Shown here in pieces: positions 1 to 7,061 of a stretch of DNA of 43,366 bases (positions are counted from its first letter, which is position 1; each line of letters begins with the position of its first letter). The notes below the pieces were generated by a model. It ran no database searches and was not told the origin of the DNA. It worked only from the letters and a program-made list of their open reading frames with translations. This DNA is from an uncultured bacterium (GTDB taxonomy: Bacteria > Myxococcota_A > UBA9042 > PHBI01). A program made the translations under genes and the position numbers. The stretch is from NCBI GenBank assembly GCA_938040325.1, contig CALHXW010000343.1, positions 1 through 43,366 on the forward strand, in the 5' to 3' direction.

Positions 1-475
1 TTCCGCGATGCCCTCGCCAGCGGCGTCGGTTCGCTCGCTGCGCTCACCCGAACTCGACGATGCTCGCAGGGCCTTCATTCGGCCGACGCCGCTGGCAAGC
101 ACATCGCGTTCGTCTCGCTCGAAAATAGCGCTTGTTTTGGGCCTAGTCCTAAAACAAGCGCTACTTCCGGCTGCCGCATCCGATCTACGCACCACAGCGG
201 CGTCGGGGCGCTCGCTGCGCTCACTCGGACTCGACGATGCACGCATCGCCGTCGTCCGCCCGACGCCGCTGTGATGCGCACCTCGTTCGCCTCGCTCGAA
301 ACTAGCGCTTATTTTAGGACTAGTCCTAAAACAAGCGCTCTTTCCGGCTGCGACGTCCGCGATGCCCTCGCCAGCGGCGTCGGTTCGCTCGCTGCGCTCA
401 CCCGAACTCGACGATGCTCGCAGGACCTTCGTCCGGCCGCTCGAAAATCGCACTTGGTTTGGGACTAGAGCGCCG
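1..475. repeat. Intergenic array of modular inverted repeats
   Basis: Two full repeat units and a degenerate third fill the region downstream of the lipoprotein gene. Each unit has two modules. The first is flanked by an inverted repeat: GCCAGCGGCGTCGG at 16-29 pairs with 83-96, and CAGCGGCGTCGG at 195-206 pairs with 260-271. The second is a near-perfect 36-bp palindrome centred on (A/C)CTAGT at 127-162 and 304-339, with AGCGCTT at each end. A degraded half-copy lies near 446-470. Positions 3-70 and 357-424 are almost identical direct repeats. The array may continue beyond the left edge. It contains short open frames that look like by-products of the repeat. It could be a non-autonomous mobile repeat or a REP/BIME-like family; no transposase is present. 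Confidence 0.8.
304..339. repeat. 36-bp near-perfect palindrome (second copy)
   Basis: The arms read AGCGCTTATTTTAGGACT and its near-perfect complement, with one mismatch seven bases in. The first copy at 127-162 has the same outer arms but a less perfect centre. As RNA either would form a long hairpin. The AT-rich core stands out against the GC-rich surroundings. Confidence 0.8.
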
Positions 476-527
476 ATTCAGTTGGCTTGCCACCTGCCTC
501 CGCACGGCTTTAGGCCGGTGCTCAGCG

Positions 528-1475
528 CTATGGACAGCAGCAGTCGGTCTGATCGCAGGTGAGCTGGACGATGAGCGTGTAGTCACCGCTGTCGCCACCA
601 CCCAGTGACCGTCCGTCGATGACCAGCGTGTGCCAGCCTTCCACAACGGGCTGGAAGTACATCTGCTCTTGGACGCCGTCGCCGCCCATGTTGAAGCACG
701 TAAAGAGGTCGTCGAACTCGCAGCCAGGGCCATCGAAGATCTTGAACATGAGATCGAACTGACCGGTCATCGGGCTGCCCGTGAAGATGTACTGCTCACC
801 GACGAAGCCATAGAACCGGTAGTAGCGGTCGTTGTTGCTGTCGTCGCAGACGGCCGGCGTCACCGACAGGTCGGAGTTGTTGCCCGCACCGCTCGTCGTG
901 AATGAGTGACCGAAGCCTGTCATGGCGTTGGGCCGGCCGATGATGAACGCGTCGTCGCAGGTCGCGCCTGTGCGGTCGATGTCGGTGACGCAAGGCTGTC
1001 CGCTGACGCCGTCGACGCAGAAAGGCGCGGGCGTCGTCGTGTCGGCCTCCGGCGTCGTGTCGGCCTCCGGCGTTGTGTCGGCCTCGGGCGTCGTGTCGGC
1101 CTCCGGCGTCGTGTCGGCCTCGGGCGTCGTGTCGGCCTCGGGCGTCGTGTCGGCTTCCGGCGTCGTGTCGGCCTCGGGCGTCGTGTCCGGCGCTGGCGTC
1201 GTGTCCGGCGCTGGCGTCGTGTCCGGCGCTGGCGTCGTGTCCGGCGCTGGCGACGTGTCCGGCGCTAGCGTCGTGTCCGGCGCTGGCGTCGTGTCCGGCG
1301 CTGGCGCCGTGTCCGGCGCTGGCGTCGTGTCTGAGCCGTCGCTGTCGGGGAAGCTGACGCTGACCTCGCCGGTATCCTCAACGACATCCCCCTGGGCGTC
1401 GTCGGAGCCGCAACCGAGGCCAAGCGTCGCGGCGAGGCCAAGCGCCACGAGAAGAGTTTGAGTCGCTTTGGTCAT
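528..1475 (-). CDS. Repeat-linker lipoprotein with PPC-like C-terminal domain
   Basis: A 315-residue predicted outer-surface lipoprotein. The start is placed at MTKATQTLLVAL, which gives a normal type II signal peptide ending in the lipobox LGLGC at about residue 21; reading further upstream would add an implausible Arg-rich leader. After a short acidic stretch comes a hexapeptide array: about eight units like DTTPAP, then about eight of DTTPEA. This is probably a stiff or extended spacer lifting the C-terminal domain off the membrane. The last 130 residues (TGATCDDAF onward, ending QLTCDQTDCCCP) are beta-rich with paired Cys and resemble bacterial pre-peptidase C-terminal (PPC) domains. The function is unknown. 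The in-frame 18-bp repeats could change in number by slippage. Confidence 0.8.
   Translation of the reverse strand: MTKATQTLLVALGLAATLGLGCGSDDAQGDVVEDTGEVSVSFPDSDGSDTTPAPDTAPAPDTTPAPDTTLAPDTSPAPDTTPAPDTTPAPDTTPAPDTTPEADTTPEADTTPEADTTPEADTTPEADTTPEADTTPEADTTPEADTTTPAPFCVDGVSGQPCVTDIDRTGATCDDAFIIGRPNAMTGFGHSFTTSGAGNNSDLSVTPAVCDDSNNDRYYRFYGFVGEQYIFTGSPMTGQFDLMFKIFDGPGCEFDDLFTCFNMGGDGVQEQMYFQPVVEGWHTLVIDGRSLGGGDSGDYTLIVQLTCDQTDCCCP
1033..1340 (-). repeat. 18-bp in-frame tandem repeats in lipoprotein gene
   Basis: About sixteen 18-bp units encode the DTTPAP and DTTPEA hexapeptides. The two types are in separate blocks, suggesting each expanded independently. This is a coding minisatellite, not a CRISPR array: units abut with no unique spacers. 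Confidence 0.85.
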
Positions 1476-1665
1476 CTTGCGCCGCCTTCGGGCCTGGGTT
1501 CGGTCACGAGGTCGCCGACGCCGGACGGCGTGACCGCGACTCGCGCTTGCTACCCCAAATCGTGCGGCTTGGGGAGTCTCGGGCCAACCCTGCTCATTGC
1601 AAACACACCGTAGAGGGTCTATTTGTGCGCCGAACGTCAGCTCAGCCGGCAGGGAGACGAGAGCG

Positions 1666-2388
1666 ATGGGACGCATCTTCGAGACTCGAAAGCACACAAT
1701 GTTTGCGCGCTATGACCGCATGGCCAAGCAGTTCACGCGCGTCAGCAAAGACATCATCATCGCGGTGCGCGCTGGCGGCCCCAACGCTGACCACAACCCC
1801 GCTTTGCGCCGCTGCCTGCAGAACGCTCGTGCCTGCAACATGCCCAAGGACAAGGTCGAAAACGCGATCAAGCGGGCCCTCGGCGCAGACACGTCCGACT
1901 ACGCGGAAGTCATCTACGAGGGCTACGCGCCCCACGGAATCGCCGTCCTCGTCGTGACCGCGACCGACAACCCTACGCGGACCATCGCCAACGTCCGCGT
2001 CGCGTTCAACAAGAACGGCGGCAACGTTGGCACCACCGGCAGCGTCAACTACCTCTTCAAGAAGATGGGCACCTTCCGGCTCAACCCCGAAGGCATCGAC
2101 GCCGAAGAGCTTGAGCTCGAGCTCATCGACCACGGCCTCGAAGAGATGGGCGAGTCGACAGGTGAAAAGGGCGAGCCGCTGCTGATCGTCCGCTGCGAGT
2201 TCACGGCGTTCGGTGAGCTTCAGACCGCCCTTGAAGACCGCAAGCTCAAGGTCGTCTCATCCGCCATCGAGTACCTGCCCGGCACCCCGATGGAGCTGCC
2301 GCAGGAGCAAGCTGACGATGTTCTGAAGCTCGTTGCGAGGCTTGAGGGCGATGACGACGTCCAGGATGTCTTTCACACGCTCGGCTGA
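1666..2388 (+). CDS. YebC/PmpR (TACO1-like) family protein
   Basis: A 240-residue protein of the YebC family, long annotated as transcriptional regulators and more recently linked to translation through difficult (for example proline-rich) stretches. Recognisable family segments are [17 protein letters not shown] at the N-terminus, [52 protein letters not shown] and [10 protein letters not shown]. The opening is closer to the YeeN-like branch than to E. coli YebC. The start at 1666 has an AGGGAG ribosome site at 1651-1656; upstream codons in this frame read through a divergent promoter region. The gene is divergent from the lipoprotein gene and its end converges on the DUF695-RraB gene 14 bp away. 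Confidence 0.92.
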   Translation: MGRIFETRKHTMFARYDRMAKQFTRVSKDIIIAVRAGGPNADHNPALRRCLQNARACNMPKDKVENAIKRALGADTSDYAEVIYEGYAPHGIAVLVVTATDNPTRTIANVRVAFNKNGGNVGTTGSVNYLFKKMGTFRLNPEGIDAEELELELIDHGLEEMGESTGEKGEPLLIVRCEFTAFGELQTALEDRKLKVVSSAIEYLPGTPMELPQEQADDVLKLVARLEGDDDVQDVFHTLG

Positions 2389-2402
2389 GCCAACGGCCTC
2401 TG

Positions 2403-3194
2403 CTACTCGCTCTCGTCGTCCCCATCGAATGACGGGATCACCCAGCCGCCGTGCAGCCCTTCGGCGGCGATCGCTGGTCCTTGCAGCGACATCACGGCCC
2501 GGTGCACCGTGTGGTGGTCGAGCTGCGGCTCGGTGCGGCTGACACGGAGCGCGAAAGGAAGCTCCGGGTCGAGCTCACCGTCGAACGCATCGAGCACCTC
2601 GAAGCCAAGCTCGGTCGCGGTCGCACGTAGGGACTCACGCGCCTCATCGTTGGGCAACAGCAGCGTGTGGACGACCGCGGCCTCCTCACTGAGGTCCAGC
2701 CCGAGCCCGCCGAGGCGCGACAGCTCATTGGCGTCGGCAAACCACTGGGTCGGATCGGTGCTCGGGAACGCCTCGAGGTAGGTCTCCCACTCTTCGTCCT
2801 CGGTGCTTGCGACATGCACGCTGTAGTCCCCGACCGCAGCGCGGACTTCTGCCAGCCCCTCTTCGCAGAGCTGCTTGGCACTCTTCTTGCGGAAGATCCC
2901 GCGCTGTCGCGGGCTGTAGAACGTCAGGACCTGCCGGCCGCCGCCGGTCACGCGCATCACGTGGAAACCATCGGTGGCGCTGACAATTGCGCGGGCCGCA
3001 GCTTCACGCAGCTCCTTGAGCGCCGCGTACTCCTCTTCACCAGGCAGCCCGTCGTCTTGGGCAGCCCGGAACGTGACGGTGACGTCCAGGCGCACGGGAC
3101 GCGTCCGGTCCGGAGCGCGGCCGAAGCTGTCGACATCCCAGCTCACCCAGTGGGGTTTTCCATCGCGCTCGACGGGGTAGGCGTCCCAGGTCAT
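2403..3194 (-). CDS. DUF695-RraB domain fusion protein
   Basis: A 263-residue cytoplasmic protein without a signal peptide. The N-terminal half (MTWDAYPVERDGKPHWVSWD onward) matches the DUF695 pattern. The C-terminal ~110 residues (LSRLGGLGLDLSEEAAVVHT, then ATELGFEVLDAFDGE, then LHGGWVIP near the end) match RraB, the regulator of ribonuclease E activity B. RraB in E. coli binds RNase E and alters which RNAs it cuts. Whether this domain does so here is inference. The start has a strong AGGAGG site five bases upstream. The gene converges with the YebC-type gene. Confidence 0.75.
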   Translation of the reverse strand: MTWDAYPVERDGKPHWVSWDVDSFGRAPDRTRPVRLDVTVTFRAAQDDGLPGEEEYAALKELREAAARAIVSATDGFHVMRVTGGGRQVLTFYSPRQRGIFRKKSAKQLCEEGLAEVRAAVGDYSVHVASTEDEEWETYLEAFPSTDPTQWFADANELSRLGGLGLDLSEEAAVVHTLLLPNDEARESLRATATELGFEVLDAFDGELDPELPFALRVSRTEPQLDHHTVHRAVMSLQGPAIAAEGLHGGWVIPSFDGDDESE

Positions 3195-3345
3195 GTCATC
3201 CTCCTGCGCAACGTTTGCTGACGAGCCCGATTGATAGACGACCCTGGACGTACCGACAAGGCTGCAGGGATTCCCTGTCGACTGGGCGATACCGATGCTA
3301 TTGAGACGGGCACTCCCCTACTCCATACGACGCCCGGAGGTCCGG

Positions 3346-4674
3346 ATGACGCCTCGTCTTTTGGTTGCAACTCGACGCCTTGCGCTTGGCCTCGCGACGC
3401 TCACGCTGACCGCCTGCAGCGACGCAGACAGCGGCGGGGTCGCGGTTGAGAACACGCTGGAGGCCTGCACGGACGGCGCCGACAACGACGGTGACGGCTT
3501 CACGGACTGCGACGACCAGGACTGTTGGGTCTTCGTCGCGTGCGCGGACTCGACCGACACCACATCAGGCGGTGACGCGGACGGGAGCGACGCTAGCGGC
3601 GACACGACGGCCGGCGAGGACGCGGCTGGCGAGGACACGACGGCCCAAGACTCGAGCGCCACGGACACTGGCTCGGTCGCCTGCGACGCGAGCTGCACGC
3701 CAGGCAGCGTGGTCGGCGTGGTCTGCGCGCCCAACCCAGACATCACCATCAACGACGCCCAGGTCACGATCGAGGGCAGCTGCGGCGGCCAACCCTTCCT
3801 GCTTGAGGCTCAGTCCGCAGCGGACGGAAGCTATGCCTTCGACGAAGTCCCCTGCGGGGTCCACACGTTCACAGTGACGAAGGGGAGCTTCGAGCGCTCA
3901 GGCAACATCGAGGTCCTCCCTGGTGAAGAGCTCGACCTGACCGATCCGCTGTCCAAGCAGTGCTTCCGCGCAACCGACACGCCCATCGCTGTCCTCGACG
4001 GCCAGTGGGACGACCTCGGCGGGCTGCTCGACGACTTGGGGTTGGCCTATGATTTCTTCAACAAGGACGGCGTCGCAGCCGACGGGACCTACGTCGACTT
4101 GCTGACCGACGCCGAAGCGCTGGCGACCTATGAGGTCATCTTCATCAACTGCGGCGGCGACCACGGGTGGATGCCCCAAGACAACCCGGACGCCATGCAG
4201 CCCCTCAAAGACTGGGTCCTCGCCGGTGGCTCGCTCTACATGTCGGACTACGCGTGGGTCTATGGCGAGTGGTCGTTTCCGGACGCCATCGAGTTCCAGC
4301 GTTCCGATGACGTGGGCGACATGTACACCGACCAGAGTCCGCAGCTGATCCCCACCGACCAGACCGTGCAGGCGAGTGTGGTCGATGGCTCCATGGCGGC
4401 GCTGCTGGGCAGCGCGTCGATGACTGTCACGTTTGACCAAGGCCCGCAGATTGCACCGTCGATGGCCGGAGCCGGCACGTTCGCCCATGTCATCGGCACC
4501 TTCCCGCCGCTGACGGCACTCGGCACGGACTTCGAGCCCAATGATGTGCCGCTGGTGCTCTCGTATCGCCCGACGGAGACCGCGGGCCGCGTGGTCTACA
4601 CAAACTTCCACAACGACGCCCAGACAACCTCCGAGATGCTGACGATCCTCAACTACCTGGTGTTCACGCTGTGA
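3346..4674 (+). CDS. Lipoprotein with carboxypeptidase-regulatory-like and GATase-like domains
   Basis: A 442-residue predicted lipoprotein. The start MTPRLLVATRRLAL has a CGGAGG site five bases upstream and gives the lipobox TLTAC with Cys24. Next is an acidic calcium-binding-like motif (DGADNDGDGFTDCDDQDC) common in myxobacterial surface proteins, then a low-complexity Ser/Thr/Asp linker. The middle (GSVVGVVC to about EELDL) resembles a carboxypeptidase-regulatory beta-sandwich, and the last ~220 residues (PIAVLDGQWDDLGGLLDD, then INCGGDHGWM, GGSLYMSDYAWVYG) resemble a class-I glutamine-amidotransferase/ThuA-like fold. No catalytic Cys-His-Glu triad is clear, so an enzymatic role is unlikely. 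Its stop overlaps the GTG start of the LRR gene (GTGA), indicating translational coupling. Confidence 0.8.
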   Translation: MTPRLLVATRRLALGLATLTLTACSDADSGGVAVENTLEACTDGADNDGDGFTDCDDQDCWVFVACADSTDTTSGGDADGSDASGDTTAGEDAAGEDTTAQDSSATDTGSVACDASCTPGSVVGVVCAPNPDITINDAQVTIEGSCGGQPFLLEAQSAADGSYAFDEVPCGVHTFTVTKGSFERSGNIEVLPGEELDLTDPLSKQCFRATDTPIAVLDGQWDDLGGLLDDLGLAYDFFNKDGVAADGTYVDLLTDAEALATYEVIFINCGGDHGWMPQDNPDAMQPLKDWVLAGGSLYMSDYAWVYGEWSFPDAIEFQRSDDVGDMYTDQSPQLIPTDQTVQASVVDGSMAALLGSASMTVTFDQGPQIAPSMAGAGTFAHVIGTFPPLTALGTDFEPNDVPLVLSYRPTETAGRVVYTNFHNDAQTTSEMLTILNYLVFTL

Positions 4675-5444
4675 CACCCAAGGCCAAGGTCATCACCGGC
4701 GTCGCTGGCGTGCTTGCGGCGGCTGGCTTCATCGGCTTCATCGGCTTTGGTGCGACTCAGATCACCACGAAGAGCGGTCCGCCGACCTTTGCTGACGCGC
4801 TTCGCAGCAACATCGGCATCACCGACAAGCACACGGGCGCGCTCAAGCTGCTGCTCGACGACGCCAAGCGGGAGCCGATCCAGTTCCGAGTCTTTGACGG
4901 CGAACGCGAGGTCCCGCGAGGGCACGACGGCGTCGCGGTCATCCGAGGCCGGGTGATGGCGTTGCGGCTCACCAAGAGCAGCCTGGTCGACATGACGCCG
5001 GTAAAGACATTTCCTGGCCTCATCCATCTCGATCTGAGCGGCAACCGCATCGCGGCGATCGCGGGTCTTGACGGGCACACGGCGCTTGAGACGCTCAACC
5101 TCTCAGGCAACGGCGCGAGCCTGCTGGCTCCGATCGAGGGAGCCTACAAGCTGCGCGAGATCAACCTCGCAGACAACAAGCTCAAGCACCTCGAGGGTCT
5201 CATCGACTTGCGTTCCCTCGAAAACCTCAACGCCGCCAACAACGTCATCGACGACGTGGCCGACCTCGCGGCTCTGGCGACGCTGAAGTGGCTCGACCTC
5301 AGCGGCAACAAGCTCGATGACGATGGAATCGAGCCGCTCGTCGACCTGCCAAAGCTCCAGCGGTTGGACGTCCGAGGCAACCCGCTGAAGGCAGCGCCGA
5401 GCGGCCTTGACCGCGTTCGCGACCTCATGAGTGACTTCGAGTGA
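4671..5444 (+). CDS. Membrane-anchored SDS22-type leucine-rich repeat protein
   Basis: A 257-residue protein. It starts with GTG, overlapping the previous stop by four bases, and should be co-translated with the lipoprotein. Residues 6-27 are a Gly/Ala-rich hydrophobic segment, either a membrane anchor or an uncleaved signal. From about residue 117 there are six leucine-rich repeats, mostly 22 residues long (for example LIHLDLSGNRIAAIAG and LKWLDLSGNKLDDDG), the SDS22-like class. Such domains bind proteins. The anchor plus LRRs suggests a periplasmic or envelope binding partner, possibly of the upstream lipoprotein (inference). Confidence 0.85.
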   Translation: MTPKAKVITGVAGVLAAAGFIGFIGFGATQITTKSGPPTFADALRSNIGITDKHTGALKLLLDDAKREPIQFRVFDGEREVPRGHDGVAVIRGRVMALRLTKSSLVDMTPVKTFPGLIHLDLSGNRIAAIAGLDGHTALETLNLSGNGASLLAPIEGAYKLREINLADNKLKHLEGLIDLRSLENLNAANNVIDDVADLAALATLKWLDLSGNKLDDDGIEPLVDLPKLQRLDVRGNPLKAAPSGLDRVRDLMSDFE

Positions 5445-5477
5445 TGGAGCACGGCAGCGCCGCTCAACTGCGAAGGC

Positions 5478-6182
5478 TCAGTGGTTATGCAGCTGGTGCC
5501 ACTGCTGGAGCGTCTCGGGCTTGAAGTAGATGTTGGAGGCCCGCACCGACTCGATCGGTGCGCTGTGCCCGCCATAGTTGTGCCCCGGAAAGAGCGTTGT
5601 CTCGCCTGGGAGCTTGCGGAGCTTTTGCAGCGAGCGGAAGAGCTCGTCGGAGTCGCCACCCGGCAAGTCCGTGCGCCCGCAGCCTGAGAGGAAGAGGGTG
5701 TCGCCACTGATGAGCGAGTCTTTCACCTTGAAGCAGAGGCTGCCGGGCGTGTGACCCGGCGTGTGGAGGAGCTCGACCTCGACGCCGCCGACCTTCACGA
5801 CGTCGTTGCTGTCGTGCGTGACAAGATCGCTGTCGGAGACCCCGGTGACGAACTTCACGCCGTGCGCTTCGGCTTTGTGGACGTGGATCGGGCACGGGGC
5901 TACATCGAGCAGGGTCGGCAGGCCGTCGATGGACAGTCCCATCATGTTCCCGCCGCAGTGGTCGGGGTGATAGTGGGTCACCAGCGCGCCGGTGATCGTC
6001 ATGTCGTCGGCGGCTGCGATGTCGACGAGCTCTCGGACAGCCCAGGCTGGGTCGACGATGAGCGCCTCGCCGGTGTCACGGTCACCGATGAGGTAGACGA
6101 AGTTTGCCATCTGGCCGGCGTAAGGCGTCTGAGCGCCGAAGTCGCGGCCAGCAAGGAGCTGTCGAAAGTAGAGCGTTGCCAT
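5478..6182 (-). CDS. MBL-fold metallohydrolase (glyoxalase II-like)
   Basis: A 234-residue metallo-beta-lactamase-fold hydrolase. Metal ligands are visible: THYHPDH (His70, His72, Asp74, His75), HTPGHTPG (His144), SGDTLF (Asp161) and PGHNYGG near the C-terminus. The motif set matches the glyoxalase II / persulfide dioxygenase branch, which hydrolyses S-acylglutathione or oxidises persulfides. The substrate cannot be assigned from sequence alone, and no rhodanese domain is fused. The gene converges with the LRR gene. Its start at 6182 is the first Met of the conserved N-terminal strand. Confidence 0.88.
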   Translation of the reverse strand: MATLYFRQLLAGRDFGAQTPYAGQMANFVYLIGDRDTGEALIVDPAWAVRELVDIAAADDMTITGALVTHYHPDHCGGNMMGLSIDGLPTLLDVAPCPIHVHKAEAHGVKFVTGVSDSDLVTHDSNDVVKVGGVEVELLHTPGHTPGSLCFKVKDSLISGDTLFLSGCGRTDLPGGDSDELFRSLQKLRKLPGETTLFPGHNYGGHSAPIESVRASNIYFKPETLQQWHQLHNH

Positions 6183-6266
6183 GCCTCGATCTTGCCATGT
6201 CAGCAGGGCGGCTGTCGCGCCTTCTCTTTCCGGCGGCGGTTGGCGGTACCGACGGCGTCGGCGGCA

Positions 6267-6824
6267 TCAACCCTGCGTTCCAGGCGTCGACGCAAGCCGA
6301 AGTTCCCGGCACGATCGAACGCGACTGAGCTCCATCGACGCCCCTCTGGCCGCAGTCTGGAGAACGGCCAAGCGGTGCTCCAGCATCTCGTCATCGCCGA
6401 ACCGGCGAGCGTCGCGGAAGTCGCTGAAGGCGCGCTCGGCCCGACGGGCGAAGCGCTCGAGGTGGGGCAACCGTGCCTCCGCGCAGGTGAGCTGTTGCAT
6501 GTCGCTAGCAGGGTCTTGGGCGATGATCGCTTCCCGCAGGACGTCCCGGCGGGCCACGAGCCGCGAGCGGTTCGCACGGACGCTGTCGATCGCGCGCTGA
6601 GCCTGCTCAGGTGCTGAGAGTCCGTCGGGGCTGATGTCGATCACGTAGGTCGGGCTGTCGGAGCTCGCGCACCCCGACGCGCCGAGGACGAGCATCAAGG
6701 CGGCCAAGAGCATTCCTGGGGCCTTGGTGGCGCGTGCGCTCCGCCGCGAGCCTCGGGCAAACAGGCAATTGCTCACATTTTGTTCGTCGCGCTTTTGCGT
6801 CATGATCTTGGCCTCTTTCTTCAT
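6267..6824 (-). CDS. Small lipoprotein of unknown function
   Basis: A 185-residue predicted lipoprotein with lipobox LGASGC. The start at 6824 is chosen for its AAGGA site eight bases upstream. A second Met at 6803 (MTQKRDE) is possible and would shorten an unusually long charged N-terminal region of about 36 residues. The mature part is helical and rich in Arg, Ala and Glu (for example ARRAERAFSDFRDARRFGDD), likely a coiled coil, with a lone Cys pair (LTCAEARL, RSCRELRL). No family is recognised. It is divergent from the Ro60-like operon and shares its upstream region. Confidence 0.65.
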   Translation of the reverse strand: MKKEAKIMTQKRDEQNVSNCLFARGSRRSARATKAPGMLLAALMLVLGASGCASSDSPTYVIDISPDGLSAPEQAQRAIDSVRANRSRLVARRDVLREAIIAQDPASDMQQLTCAEARLPHLERFARRAERAFSDFRDARRFGDDEMLEHRLAVLQTAARGASMELSRVRSCRELRLASTPGTQG

Positions 6825-6910
6825 CGTTACCGTCCTTGAGTGGCCGCTCGTCTCCGTGTTGATCACAGAAAGAATCACAAACTTTCCCAGCGACTGGACT
6901 TGGCAACGCG

Positions 6911-6928
6911 CCGTGGGCTGTGCCACGG
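6911..6928 (+). other. Short stem-loop in leader of Ro60-like operon
   Basis: CCGTGG at 6911-6916 and CCACGG at 6923-6928 form a six-bp stem with a six-base loop, followed by TTTCC. It is too weak for a confident terminator. It is reported because it lies in the shared leader of the Ro60-like gene, where a small RNA or regulatory structure could sit. Confidence 0.3.
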
Positions 6929-7022
6929 TTTCCTTGGGCGTGGGACTCGTACGGGACTTCCGAATCATTCTGTTAAATGGCCTCGCGGTCGCGTCGCTCT
7001 TCTCCCCGCCCACTCACACAGC

Positions 7023-7042
7023 GTGGCCGCTCCGGCGGCCAC
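7023..7042 (+). promoter_or_regulatory. Perfect hairpin with UNCG-type tetraloop before Ro60-like gene
   Basis: GTGGCCGC (7023-7030), loop TCCG, GCGGCCAC (7035-7042). In RNA this is an eight-bp GC-rich stem closed by C-UCCG-G, a member of the very stable UNCG tetraloop class. It ends about ten bases before the GAAGGGA ribosome site and twenty bases before the ATG at 7062. There is no following U run, so it is not an intrinsic terminator. It could modulate translation or mRNA stability, or be a binding site for the encoded RNA-binding protein (inference). Confidence 0.6.
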
Positions 7043-7061
7043 ACGGAGCCACCGAAGGGAC

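Noticed and set aside
8..562. Short open frames in the repeat array (MPSPAASVRSLRSPELDDAR-type)
   Set aside because: Two near-identical frames lie in direct repeats. They have no ribosome site and are best explained as part of the repeat.
1033..1340. Possible CRISPR array
   Set aside because: Units are adjacent 18-bp coding repeats without unique spacers, and no cas genes are nearby.
906..1461. Repetitive open frames (VVSASG-, CRPRAS-type) opposite the lipoprotein repeats
   Set aside because: They are by-products of the 18-bp tandem repeat in other frames.
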